Positions 10,301-16,372 of a stretch of 64,000 nt of DNA are shown here, piece after piece. How positions within the stretch are numbered: position 1 is the stretch's first letter; each line of letters starts with the position of its first letter. The stretch is from NCBI RefSeq assembly GCF_014982715.1, contig NZ_JADCJY010000001.1, positions 682,001-746,000 of the forward strand, given 5' to 3'. The stretch is from Gallalistipes aquisgranensis (GTDB lineage Bacteria > Bacteroidota > Bacteroidia > Bacteroidales > Rikenellaceae). The position numbers and the translations under genes were made by a program. The notes under the pieces were generated by a model. That model made no database searches and had not been told where the DNA came from. It saw only the letters and a program-made list of their open reading frames with translations.

Positions 10301-11244
10301 TAAGCCTGCGAGGTGAGCGTACCGGCCGAGTGCTCCACCAGCAGCAGGTCGCCTTCGTAGGTGGGAAGCGAATAACCCTTCTGGTGCTCCATGTCCCGGA
10401 ACAGCTGATCCATGCCGCAGAGGCGGATGTTGAAATTGCGGTGCCGCTTCGAGGCCTCCAGTGCGTTGAGGAAATCGCTCTCGCGGGGAGCGCCTCCCCG
10501 GTCGCCCACGCCGTAGTAGCGCATGTCCGCATAGAGCCCCGTGCTTTTTCCCGCACGGTTGATCCGGTCGGTGAATTCGGGGTCGATGTCGAAATTTTCG
10601 GGGACTTTGCCCGTGTAGTCCATGCAGTTCAGTCCGGCGTAGATCTCGCTGCCGTCAGGGCCGCGCCAGATGCCGAAGTTGAAGGGGATGGGGTTGGCCG
10701 CCTGCCACGACAGTTTCTGGGTGGTGAATCCTTTCAGACCGGCATGGGAGACCAGCGTGGGAAGCGTGGCGGGGAACCCGAAACAGTCGGGCAGCGAGAA
10801 GTCGAGCGCTTCGACGCCGAACTCCCTGCGGGCGAAGTCGGCTCCGTAGAGAAAGTGACGCAGGTAGGATTCGGGACCGGAATTCACCACGTCCATTTCG
10901 TCGACCGTAGACCCGTTGACGATCCAGCGTCCTTCGGCTATGTATTTTTTCATCCGTTCGTACCGCTCCGGGTAGTACTCCTTCATCATCGCGTAGCGCC
11001 GCGATCCGGTGAAGTTGAACAGGTATTCCGGGTATTTGTCCAGCAGGGCGAATCCCTCGTCGAGCGTCCTTTTCAGGTAGGTGTCGATGGTGGTGGGGTA
11101 GTCCCACTGCCACTGGGTGTCCAGATGGGAGTAGGGGATCAGGTAGAGGGTTTTCTCTTTCGAGAGGTCGGGCGCACCGGGATTGCCGGCGGCAAGCGTC
11201 GTTGCCAGGCACAGGCCACCCAGCAGGAGTTGCAGTTTTTTCAT
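7399..11244 (-). CDS. Secreted GH38 alpha-mannosidase, large multidomain
   Basis: A 1281-residue exported glycosidase. After a signal peptide (MKKLQLLLGGLCLATTLAAG) comes the GH38 catalytic domain with zinc ligands His40 and Asp42 (PYSHLD) and nucleophile Asp153 in LPDCFGFPATLP; the middle helical domain is near 290-370 and beta-sandwich domains follow. The last ~400 residues lie beyond the usual GH38 core and look like accessory carbohydrate-binding or discoidin-like modules. The start at MKKL is preferred: the in-frame ATG eight codons earlier lies inside the -7 element at 11266-11273. It is flanked by terminators, so it is probably monocistronic. Likely substrates are alpha-mannosides of host or yeast glycans; the linkage is unknown. 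Confidence 0.9.
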   Translation of the reverse strand: MKKLQLLLGGLCLATTLAAGNPGAPDLSKEKTLYLIPYSHLDTQWQWDYPTTIDTYLKRTLDEGFALLDKYPEYLFNFTGSRRYAMMKEYYPERYERMKKYIAEGRWIVNGSTVDEMDVVNSGPESYLRHFLYGADFARREFGVEALDFSLPDCFGFPATLPTLVSHAGLKGFTTQKLSWQAANPIPFNFGIWRGPDGSEIYAGLNCMDYTGKVPENFDIDPEFTDRINRAGKSTGLYADMRYYGVGDRGGAPRESDFLNALEASKRHRNFNIRLCGMDQLFRDMEHQKGYSLPTYEGDLLLVEHSAGTLTSQAYMKRWNRKNERLLQAAERAASLAAMLGTSDYPAERLHKAWDLLLGSQMHDMIPGSSISKVYEYSHNDEVLVMNLASSVLTNAVGAVSRSLDTKTEGIPVIVYNPVERPRQDIAEATVEFAQVPASVRVTSPEGKEVPAQIIGTDGRRTKLIFLADMPASGYAVYSVTPAEKPAASPLRVTDNTLENDRYKVMIDRNGDVCSVYDKRARRELLREAARWELCYEHPLRFPSWNMEWADRQLPVKEYVSGPARVRIVENGPVRVAIEVERTLRGNMFRQVISLAAGEPGNTVRYDNTVKWQMRGRSLRASFPLTVSAPKATYNWESATVQRDNNRSHKFESPSHEWFDLTDRSGSYGVSVLEDCKNGSDKPNDSTLRLTLLYTPHANREYYGVWQDWGEHAFSYALYGHEGSWQKAGSDRRGRFFNEPLLTFLPGEKHAGPLGRSVSAASVDKSNVKMLAMKRAEHADGYYIVRFNEHYGNTLTDDVQARFCRKIADAYETDGQERRTGPADFTPDGLRFTMGRYGIRTFAVRFEAPETVPSVRCTPVELPFDTDAVSLNTDRSDGEMAQGSSFAGELFPETLTVDDIVFRLGDTAPGAHNAVSLRGQRIALPAGDYDRLYLLMSADRDTEGVKIKVDSKSFPIDVQSWQGYIGQWERRLTDNTLSDVLYGIETGYIKRDPVALLGTHRHTPEGDLSYRYSYIYKYSIPVSGASTLELPSAPGVKLFAVTAAGGTNDRVVPAMDLYDNFDDREPFELLYPTSYVREGTEEFGKSCHYLGSKGWTGLNRQKNGTLKDQPARLDATASADDPATKSNRTVRYYCLPFGPEASPSGSTQPVECPAMTDGKLGPDRNRTARYYEEGEGRYLLDLGRTVTLKGITTTSFIATKSGPVRYTLWVSTRSGAKATAADPAAEGWTYVTTVSPRGISPMNAQVSVVEVPQGVKARKVLLISLGAHSPEAFDEIDLFTE

Positions 11245-11265
11245 GGTAGTTCGGGTTATGTCTGA

Positions 11266-11273
11266 CAAATATA
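11266..11273 (-). promoter_or_regulatory. -7 element (TATATTTG) of the GH38 gene
   Basis: Exact TAnnTTTG match 21 bases before the MKKL start codon, immediately after the terminator that ends the upstream GNAT transcript. It fixes the GH38 start and implies a leader of only about 15 nt. Confidence 0.65.
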
Positions 11274-11274
11274 A

Positions 11275-11308
11275 GAAAAATGCCGTTCATAGCTTGTAAT
11301 GAACGGCA
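11275..11308 (-). terminator. Terminator after the GNAT gene
   Basis: Inverted repeat TGCCGTTCAT...ATGAACGGCA (10 bp, 8-base loop). On the minus strand it is followed by TTTTTCTTA, and on the plus strand by CTTTTTG, so it can work in both directions. It ends the GNAT transcript just ahead of the GH38 promoter. Bases 11310-11440 between it and the GNAT stop hold no gene I can recognise. Confidence 0.75.
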
Positions 11309-11442
11309 CTTTTTGTCTTTCAGCGCAATGAAGTTATGTCGGATTTTCAACGGTCAGACCCAACCGTTTGAGGAATAGACATGCCGCGGAGTATTTGGGA
11401 GGCCGCGGGTGGCGATTTGGCAACCGTGCGATTTCCAGGCGC

Positions 11443-11898
11443 TTATCCTTTTTGTTGCGGTTGCTGTAAGTGCAGGATGGGAAAAGGTTTGCCCGAAGAA
11501 TCCAACTCGTCCCGTCCTACGACCTTATAGCCCATGTGCAAATAGAATTTGTAAGCCTGCTCGTTGTCTTCATTGACATCCACTTTGTGGATATTGCATT
11601 TGCTGACGGCATACTCCACGAATGCTTTGCCATAGCCGCGTCCTTGTTCTTCGGGCAATACGAACAGCATTTCCAGCATGTCGTCGCTTAATCCCATAAA
11701 TGCGGCGATCCGTCCGTTCTCGTTGCGTGCAACGAAGAGTTCGACTGCCGGAAAATATTGGTTTCTCACTAATGGTTTGAAGTATTCTATATCTTCTTCC
11801 TTTAGAAAATGATGAGAACTGCGTACAGACTTTTCCCATACCGACAGCAACTCGTCTAAAATGTCATCTGATAAAGATTGTAATTTTTCTATTTTCAT
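11443..11898 (-). CDS. GNAT-family N-acetyltransferase
   Basis: A 151-residue acetyl-CoA-dependent acetyltransferase. The pyrophosphate-binding motif A is seen as LPEEQGRGYGKAFVEYA near residue 85-100, and the C-terminal part (VDVNEDNEQAYKFYLHMGYKVVG) is typical of YjaB/YiiD-type GNATs. The substrate cannot be told. Base composition is clearly richer in A and T than all neighbours, with codons such as AAA, TTA and ATA common. Together with its own flanking terminators this suggests later acquisition. Confidence 0.85.
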   Translation of the reverse strand: MKIEKLQSLSDDILDELLSVWEKSVRSSHHFLKEEDIEYFKPLVRNQYFPAVELFVARNENGRIAAFMGLSDDMLEMLFVLPEEQGRGYGKAFVEYAVSKCNIHKVDVNEDNEQAYKFYLHMGYKVVGRDELDSSGKPFPILHLQQPQQKG

Positions 11899-11936
11899 CT
11901 CTTTGAATCATTATACGCCGGAGGCGAAGTTACGAA

Positions 11937-11964
11937 AAGAAAGCTGCCGGAAGGCAGCTTTCTT
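11937..11964 (-). terminator. Terminator after glyS
   Basis: A perfect 12-bp stem (11937-11948 and 11953-11964) with loop GGAA on the plus strand; read on the minus strand it ends in CTTTCTTTTCG. It lies 48 bases past the glyS stop and upstream of the GNAT gene. Confidence 0.8.
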
Positions 11965-12011
11965 AGTATAAAATGAATCGGTGTCCCGCTCTTTCCGGGA
12001 CCCCGTCGGGA

Positions 12012-13553
12012 TCAGACCAGTTTGGCGAACAGCGTGCGCAGGCTCACCTCGTTCTCCACGATCGAAGGCAGTTCGGCGATCGCCACCCGGTGCTGTTCCA
12101 TCGTGTCGCGGTGGCGGACGGTGACCGTGCGATCCTCCAGCGTCTGGTGGTCCACCGTCACGCAGAGGGGGGTGCCGATGGCGTCCTGACGGCGGTAGCG
12201 CTTGCCGATGCTGTCCTTTTCGTCGTACTGCACGTTATGGTCGAACTTGAGCGATGCGATGATCTCGCGGGCGATTTCGGGCAGTCCGTCCTTCTTCACC
12301 AGCGGCAGCACGGCCACCTTGACCGGTGCGATGGGTGCGGGGATGCGGAGCACCACACGCTCTTCGCCGTTCTCCAGCTTTTCTTCCGTGAAAGCGGCCG
12401 AGAGCACCTGGAGCACCATGCGGTCCACGCCGATCGAGGTCTCGATCACGTAGGGCACGTAGCTTTCGCCCGTCTCCGGGTCGAAATACTGCATCTTGCG
12501 GCCCGAGAACTTCTGGTGCTGGCTCAGGTCGAAATCGGTGCGGGAGTGGATACCCTCCACCTCCTTGAAGCCGAACGGGAATTCGAATTCGATGTCCGTG
12601 GCGGCATTGGCGTAGTGGGCCAGTTTGTCGTGGTCGTGGAAGCGGTATTTGTCGTCGCCGAAACCGAGGGCCCGGTGCCAGCTCATGCGGGTGGCCTTCC
12701 ACTGCTTGAACCAGTTGAGCTCCTCGCCCGGACGTACGAAGAACTGCATCTCCATCTGCTCGAACTCCCGCATGCGGAAGATGAATTGACGGGCCACGAT
12801 CTCGTTGCGGAACGCCTTTCCGATCTGGGCGATACCGAACGGAATCTTCATGCGTCCGGTCTTCTGCACGTTGAGGAAGTTGACGAAAATACCCTGCGCC
12901 GTCTCGGGACGCAGATAGATCGTGTTGGCCCCTTCGGCTACCGAGCCGATCTTGGTCTCGAACATCAGGTTGAACTGGCGCACTTCGGTCCAGTTGCGTG
13001 TGCCGGAAATGGGACAGGCGATCTCGCAGTCGAGGATGATCTGCCGCAATTCGGTCAGATCGTTGTCGTTGAGCGCTTTGGTCATGCGTTCGTGTATCTG
13101 GTCGCGTTTTGCCTGGTGCTCCTGCACGCGGGGATTGGTCTGGCGGAACATCTGCTCGTCGAACGATTCGCCGAAACGTTTGCGGGCCTTTTCGACCTCT
13201 TTCCCGATCTTCTCGTCCTGTTTGGCCAGCCAGTCCTCGATCAGCACGTCGGCGCGGTAGCGCTTCTTGGAGTCGCGGTTGTCGATCAGCGGATCGTTGA
13301 AGGCGCTCACGTGGCCCGATGCCTCCCACGTTTTGGGGTGCATGAAGATGGCGGCGTCGATCCCCACGATGTTCTCGTGGAGTCGGGTCATCGAATCCCA
13401 CCAGTATTTCTTGATGTTATTTTTCAGCTCCACACCCATCTGCCCGTAGTCGTATACGGCACTCAGCCCGTCGTAGATTTCGCTCGAGGGAAAGATGAAT
13501 CCGTACTCCTTGGAGTGTGCGATCAGCTTCTTGAAAAGTTCTTCCTGTGTCAT
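12012..13553 (-). CDS. glyS: Glycine--tRNA ligase (single-chain type)
   Basis: Class II synthetase of 513 residues that charges tRNA-Gly, of the homodimeric eukaryote/archaea-like type used in Bacteroidetes instead of the alpha2-beta2 enzyme. Visible marks are EYGFIFPSSEIYDGLSAVYDYG at the N-terminus (read in two pieces), motif 2 around FRNEIVARQFIFRMREFEQME (in two pieces), VIETSIGVDRMVLQVL as motif 3, and the anticodon-binding domain with APIAPVKVAVLPLVKK. Full length, single gene with its own promoter and terminator. Confidence 0.97.
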   Translation of the reverse strand: MTQEELFKKLIAHSKEYGFIFPSSEIYDGLSAVYDYGQMGVELKNNIKKYWWDSMTRLHENIVGIDAAIFMHPKTWEASGHVSAFNDPLIDNRDSKKRYRADVLIEDWLAKQDEKIGKEVEKARKRFGESFDEQMFRQTNPRVQEHQAKRDQIHERMTKALNDNDLTELRQIILDCEIACPISGTRNWTEVRQFNLMFETKIGSVAEGANTIYLRPETAQGIFVNFLNVQKTGRMKIPFGIAQIGKAFRNEIVARQFIFRMREFEQMEMQFFVRPGEELNWFKQWKATRMSWHRALGFGDDKYRFHDHDKLAHYANAATDIEFEFPFGFKEVEGIHSRTDFDLSQHQKFSGRKMQYFDPETGESYVPYVIETSIGVDRMVLQVLSAAFTEEKLENGEERVVLRIPAPIAPVKVAVLPLVKKDGLPEIAREIIASLKFDHNVQYDEKDSIGKRYRRQDAIGTPLCVTVDHQTLEDRTVTVRHRDTMEQHRVAIAELPSIVENEVSLRTLFAKLV

Positions 13554-13582
13554 TTTCTGAGGTATTACGGTCTTATAGTGGG

Positions 13583-13590
13583 CAAAGATA
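13583..13590 (-). promoter_or_regulatory. -7 element (TATCTTTG) of glyS
   Basis: Exact TAnnTTTG match on the minus strand, 29 bases before the glyS ATG. It lies only 12 bases from the divergent ruvX -7 element, so the two core promoters overlap. Confidence 0.7.
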
Positions 13591-13602
13591 GTTTTTTATT
13601 TT

Positions 13603-13610
13603 TAACTTTG
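13603..13610 (+). promoter_or_regulatory. -7 element (TAACTTTG) of ruvX-def
   Basis: Exact TAnnTTTG match ending 8 bases before the ruvX ATG. Transcription should begin almost at the start codon, so the mRNA is expected to be leaderless or nearly so. Confidence 0.65.
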
Positions 13611-13618
13611 CATCCGTT

Positions 13619-14038
13619 ATGGGCAGAATCTTGGCGTTGGATTACGGTAAAAAGCGGACGGGCGTCGCGGTGAGCGATCCCCTGCAAATCATTGCCAATG
13701 CGCTGGAAACCGTACCGACCGCCCAGTTGATGCCCTACCTGAAGCAGTATTTGTCCCGCGAGTCCGTCGATACGATCGTGGTGGGCAAGCCTACGCGGAT
13801 GGACGGCACTCCTTCGGAGACCTTCGCGCTGATCGAGCCCTTCGCGGCGCGGCTGCGCAGGGAGTTCCCCTCGGTGGAGGTGGTCTACTGGGACGAACGG
13901 TTCACTTCGGTGCTGGCCCACCGGGCCATGATCGACGGAGGGGTGAAGAAGATGGCCCGCCGGGACAAGGCGATGGTCGACCGCATCAGCGCCACGATCA
14001 TCCTTCAGGGATTTATGGAGAACAAGAAAAACGGATGA
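13619..14038 (+). CDS. ruvX: Holliday junction resolvase-like RuvX/YqgF
   Basis: A 139-residue RNase H-fold protein of the YqgF family. The family is tied to 16S pre-rRNA 5'-end processing and proposed as a Holliday junction resolvase. Catalytic-type acidic residues sit in ILALDYGKKRTGVAVSD at the N-terminus, in YWDERFTSV, and in the C-terminal MVDRISATIILQGF. It is followed after 4 bases by def in the same direction. Confidence 0.92.
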   Translation: MGRILALDYGKKRTGVAVSDPLQIIANALETVPTAQLMPYLKQYLSRESVDTIVVGKPTRMDGTPSETFALIEPFAARLRREFPSVEVVYWDERFTSVLAHRAMIDGGVKKMARRDKAMVDRISATIILQGFMENKKNG

Positions 14039-14042
14039 AGAT

Positions 14043-14594
14043 ATGATTTTCCCTGTGTATGTGTACGGCTCCGCCGTGCTGCGCGAACCGGCGGAAGAGA
14101 TTGCCGACCGTTCGCTGATAACGCCCCGGTTCATCGAGGATATGTTCGAGACGATGTACAGTTCGGACGGCGTGGGGCTGGCTGCTCCCCAGGTGGGCAG
14201 GAACCTGCGTCTGTTCGTGGTGGACGCTTCGCCCAATGCCGACGACGATCCGCGGCTGGCCGACTTCAAAAAGGTGTTCATCAATCCCGAGATATACGAG
14301 CGTTCCGAGGAGGAGGTGCTCATGGGCGAAGGGTGCCTGAGTGTGCCGGGCATCCACGAGGAGGTGTATCGCCCCGAACGGATCAGAATCCGCTATCTGG
14401 ACGAGAACTGGCAGGAGCACGACGAGGAGTGGGACGGTTTTGCCGCCCGTGTCATCCAGCACGAGTATGACCATCTCGACGGTGTGATGTTCGTCGACCG
14501 TCTTTCCCCGTTGCGCAAAACCTTGTTGCGGGGCAAACTTTCGTCGATGAGCAAGGGAAAATACAAGGCTTCTTACCGTACCAAACAGAAGTAG
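14043..14594 (+). CDS. def: Peptide deformylase
   Basis: Metalloenzyme removing the formyl group from nascent proteins. The 183-residue protein has all three family motifs: GVGLAAPQVG, EGCLSVPG with the metal-binding Cys, and QHEYDHLDG with the two metal-binding His and the catalytic Glu. It is second in a two-gene unit with ruvX. Confidence 0.97.
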   Translation: MIFPVYVYGSAVLREPAEEIADRSLITPRFIEDMFETMYSSDGVGLAAPQVGRNLRLFVVDASPNADDDPRLADFKKVFINPEIYERSEEEVLMGEGCLSVPGIHEEVYRPERIRIRYLDENWQEHDEEWDGFAARVIQHEYDHLDGVMFVDRLSPLRKTLLRGKLSSMSKGKYKASYRTKQK

Positions 14595-15054
14595 GTTTTC
14601 TGACGCACCGAGGTCCTGTGTCCGGGCTGCGGAGGTTTCTTTTCGCTTGCAACCGGACAGGGGGGGGGCATGCGGTTTTCCCGTGACATGTTTCTGATAT
14701 TTTCGGATGGCGGGCGTTCCGACGTTTGCCGGGGACGTCGCATGCCCGGTTTTCCGGTTCATGTCCCAGGGCAGTCCCTTGTAACGGGATTTTTTTCCGG
14801 GTCTGGGTGCCCCGGATGATTTTTTCTCTCTTCCCGCCGGTTCCGGCACGGGGTTTGCAGCTATTCCGAGTAGTTGTACGTTAACAAAGTTCCTTCCTTA
14901 CCGTTTGGCACGATGTTTGAACACTATACTGACAGAAGCGGACAATAAACCAAGGGTTATTCCCGTTTAGTTAGAGAAGTGAACATACAACAACAAGGTT
15001 TCTTCATTTATTTAAGTTTGGGTTAGTAGTTTAGGGGTTCAAAAGCCCCGAGGG
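14595..15054. other. Gene-free stretch between def and tag
   Basis: No convincing protein-coding frame on either strand. The left half is GC-rich, with a run of nine G at 14660-14668 and a loosely repeated GCATGC...GGTTTTCC segment. The right half, from about 14870, is AT-richer and carries a sigma-54-like promoter match and then a TAnnTTTG match, leading to a clean intrinsic terminator at 15055-15091. The right half therefore probably encodes a small RNA. Confidence 0.6.
14905..14921 (+). promoter_or_regulatory. Sigma-54-like promoter (-24/-12)
   Basis: TTGGCACGATGTTTGAA agrees with YTGGCACGRNNNTTGCW at every specified position except the C of the -12 GC, which is A. The GG and the -12 G are spaced by exactly ten bases. 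A gene for sigma-54 itself lies 10 kb downstream. The -12 mismatch falls at a normally well-kept base, so activity is uncertain. A start near 14932 would give a ~160-nt RNA ending at the terminator at 15055-15091. Confidence 0.4.
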
Positions 15055-15091
15055 CAGGCGGCAATCGTGAGATTCCCGCCTGTTTCTTTTT
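14932..15091 (+). ncRNA. Candidate small RNA ending at an orphan terminator
   Basis: No ORF of note lies between the promoter matches (sigma-54-like at 14905-14921; TAAGTTTG at 15013-15020) and a strong plus-strand terminator. Either start would make a short RNA, about 160 or 65 nt. Small hairpins precede the terminator: GGG/CCC around 14954-14964 and GGGG...CCCC at 15034-15049. I cannot assign a family. It might instead be a leader or decay remnant. Confidence 0.4.
15055..15091 (+). terminator. Intrinsic terminator without an upstream gene
   Basis: Stem CAGGCGG/CCGCCTG (15055-15061, 15076-15082) continues past one C-C mismatch into AATC/GATT with loop GTGA, then TTTCTTTTT. The T-tract is on the plus strand only, so it does not serve the minus-strand tag gene, whose stop is at 15099. 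Confidence 0.75.
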
Positions 15092-15098
15092 GTCCGGA

Positions 15099-15671
15099 TT
15101 ATTTTCTGCGGCATATGCAGCCGGTCAGATGGTCGTCGATGAATCCGGTGGCCTGCAGGAAGGAGTAGCAGATCGTCGGTCCGAAAAACCTGAAGCCTCT
15201 TTTTTTCATGTCCCGGCTCATGGCCTCGGATACGGGGTTCGATACCGGGATTTCGCTCAGCGACCGGAATCGGTTGACGATCGGTTTCCCGTCGGGGAAA
15301 AACGACAGGACATAGGACCGGAAACTGCCGAACTCCCGTTGTACGGTGAGGAAGTGTCTGGCATTGGAGACGGCGGATTCGATTTTCATGCGGTTTCTCA
15401 CGATGCCGTCGAACCGCATCAGCTGCCCGACCTCCTCTTCGGTCATCCGTGCCACGGCCCCGGCATCGAAATCCCGGAATGCCCGGCGATAGCCTTCCCG
15501 CTTTCTGAGGATGGTGAGCCAGCTCAGGCCGGCCTGTGCACTCTCCAGTACGAGGAATTCGAACAGCGTCCTGTCGTCGTCGGCCGGTTTGCCCCATTCC
15601 CTGTCGTGGTATTCCACATACAGCCTGTCGGTCCCGCACCAGCCGCAGCGTCCGTTTATCAAGTCTTCCAT
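15099..15671 (-). CDS. tag: DNA-3-methyladenine glycosylase I
   Basis: Base-excision repair glycosylase removing 3-methyladenine. The sequence matches Tag throughout: CGWCGTDRLYVEYHDREWG at the N-terminus with zinc Cys and His ligands, the LSWLTILRKREGYRRAF helix, and a C-terminal DDHLTGC with the other His/Cys ligands. The start at MEDLING (15671, 190 residues) is preferred over upstream ATGs at 15677 and 15698. It aligns with the family N-terminus, and the -7-like TACCTTCG near 15708 would make the first ATG leaderless. Confidence 0.93.
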   Translation of the reverse strand: MEDLINGRCGWCGTDRLYVEYHDREWGKPADDDRTLFEFLVLESAQAGLSWLTILRKREGYRRAFRDFDAGAVARMTEEEVGQLMRFDGIVRNRMKIESAVSNARHFLTVQREFGSFRSYVLSFFPDGKPIVNRFRSLSEIPVSNPVSEAMSRDMKKRGFRFFGPTICYSFLQATGFIDDHLTGCICRRK

Positions 15672-15917
15672 AAGCATGACGATATTGAGCCGAAGCATAC
15701 GTTTCCCGCGAAGGTACGAATAAAGGCCGGTTTATTCAACGGCCGGCCGGATTCGGAGGGAAAGTCTCGGGAAATCTTCCGGTTTTACGGTGACGCCGTC
15801 CGTATGTCGGGAGAATCCTGTCCGGTTTCATTCCTGCTGTGCAAGGGGGCGGCTCTTCGCTTCGCCTGAATTTCGCTTTTTATTTCCCGGAAAATTTCCC
15901 TTTCCGGGAAATCTTTC
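15672..15917. other. Gene-free stretch upstream of the structured RNA
   Basis: No coding frame. It contains the tag promoter region (TACCTTCG-like element near 15708, minus) and, at its right end, the 12-bp inverted repeat described separately. I see nothing else recognisable in it. Confidence 0.5.
15882..15912. repeat. 12-bp perfect inverted repeat upstream of the RNA promoter
   Basis: ATTTCCCGGAAA (15882-15893) and TTTCCGGGAAAT (15901-15912) are exact reverse complements with a 7-base spacer. The repeat ends 5 bases before the -7 element of the structured RNA and covers where the -33 contacts should fall. It may be an operator. Followed by CTTTCTATTTTTG it could also be a terminator, but no plus-strand gene lies closer than def. 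Confidence 0.5.
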
Positions 15918-15925
15918 TATTTTTG
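15918..15925 (+). promoter_or_regulatory. -7 element (TATTTTTG) of the structured RNA
   Basis: Exact TAnnTTTG match. Transcription would begin near 15931, six bases before the closing stem of the folded RNA at 15937. Confidence 0.6.
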
Positions 15926-15930
15926 TATTC

Positions 15931-16151
15931 GGATAAAACCTTTGCAATGGCTTTGTCCGTGTTTCGCCGCCTCCACATCGAACCGAGAACTTGATAGCAG
16001 TGAAGCGGTGCAGCAGGCTCAGCCCGGCTCATGCCCGGGCACGTGCTTTGTATCTCATGCTTTAGGGCGTGGGCCGCTGTACCTGTCGACTGCGAGGCTT
16101 TCTCGGGCCGGATGTGAGACGGGATGCAGCGGTTCTACGCTCTTTTCTTTT
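15931..16151 (+). ncRNA. Structured non-coding RNA, family unassigned (6S-like rod?)
   Basis: The region has no credible ORF but folds into nested complementary segments: P1 15937-15946 with 16125-16134 (one mismatch), P2 15971-15979 with 16111-16118 (one bulge), P3 15983-15989 with 16100-16106, P4 15997-16001 with 16089-16093, P5 16004-16008 with 16074-16078. Two hairpins lie inside: 16022-16027/16035-16040 and 16056-16060/16067-16071. It has a TAnnTTTG promoter ahead and a U-rich end (CTCTTTTCTTTTT, 16140-16152) after AGCG/CGCT. A ~220-nt rod with internal loops recalls 6S RNA, but I see no sequence proof. RNase P, tmRNA and SRP signatures are absent. Confidence 0.6.
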
Positions 16152-16153
16152 TC
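16140..16153 (+). terminator. U-rich 3' end of the structured RNA
   Basis: A short AGCG/CGCT hairpin (16128-16141) overlaps the 3' side of stem P1 and is followed by CTTTTCTTTTTC. The small stem competes with P1, so termination and folding may be mutually exclusive. Confidence 0.5.
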
Positions 16154-16158
16154 GGGGA

Positions 16159-16222
16159 GTCTCCGGGTCCGTTTCCGGTGTCGCCGGCGTTTTCGCCGTG
16201 CACCGGCCTGTCGTCCGGAGAC
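16159..16222. other. 64-nt three-tier hairpin in gene-free DNA
   Basis: Nested perfect stems: GTCTCCGG/CCGGAGAC (16159-16166, 16215-16222), CCGGTG/CACCGG (16175-16180, 16201-16206) and CGGCG/CGCCG (16185-16189, 16194-16198) with a TTTT loop. No T-tract follows on either strand, so it is not an ordinary terminator. It starts a few bases after the end of the structured RNA and lies beyond the 3' end of rlmH. Its role is unknown. Confidence 0.55.
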
Positions 16223-16257
16223 CGGTTTATTTAAGGGATAAAAGTTGGTGTTCCCGG

Positions 16258-16286
16258 AAAGAATAAGGGCTCCCGGCGGAGGGAGC
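16258..16286 (-). terminator. Terminator after rlmH
   Basis: On the minus strand GCTCCC/GGGAGC (16281-16286, 16269-16274) with a TCCGCC loop is followed by CCTTATTCTTT. It is 87 bases past the rlmH stop; bases 16287-16372 hold nothing I recognise. Confidence 0.6.
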
Positions 16287-16372
16287 GTCTGGAAACGGAT
16301 CGCAAGATTCGGGTGTGACTTCTGCCGGGACTGCCGCATGCCCTCTGCCATCGCGGATACTCGCCCCGTTTC

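Noticed and set aside
14660-14668. Run of nine G as a phase-variable tract
   Set aside because: It lies in gene-free DNA and not in a reading frame or promoter spacer that I can identify.
15931-16151. RNase P RNA, tmRNA or SRP RNA as identity of the structured RNA
   Set aside because: No GAGGAAAGUCCGGGC-type RNase P core, no tRNA-like ends with ACCA or tag ORF for tmRNA, and no GGAA-loop SRP domain IV sequence.
15942-16241. 99-codon open frame over the structured RNA
   Set aside because: Composition is Cys/Arg/Ser-rich and unlike a protein, it runs past the U-rich end, and the paired segments explain the sequence better.
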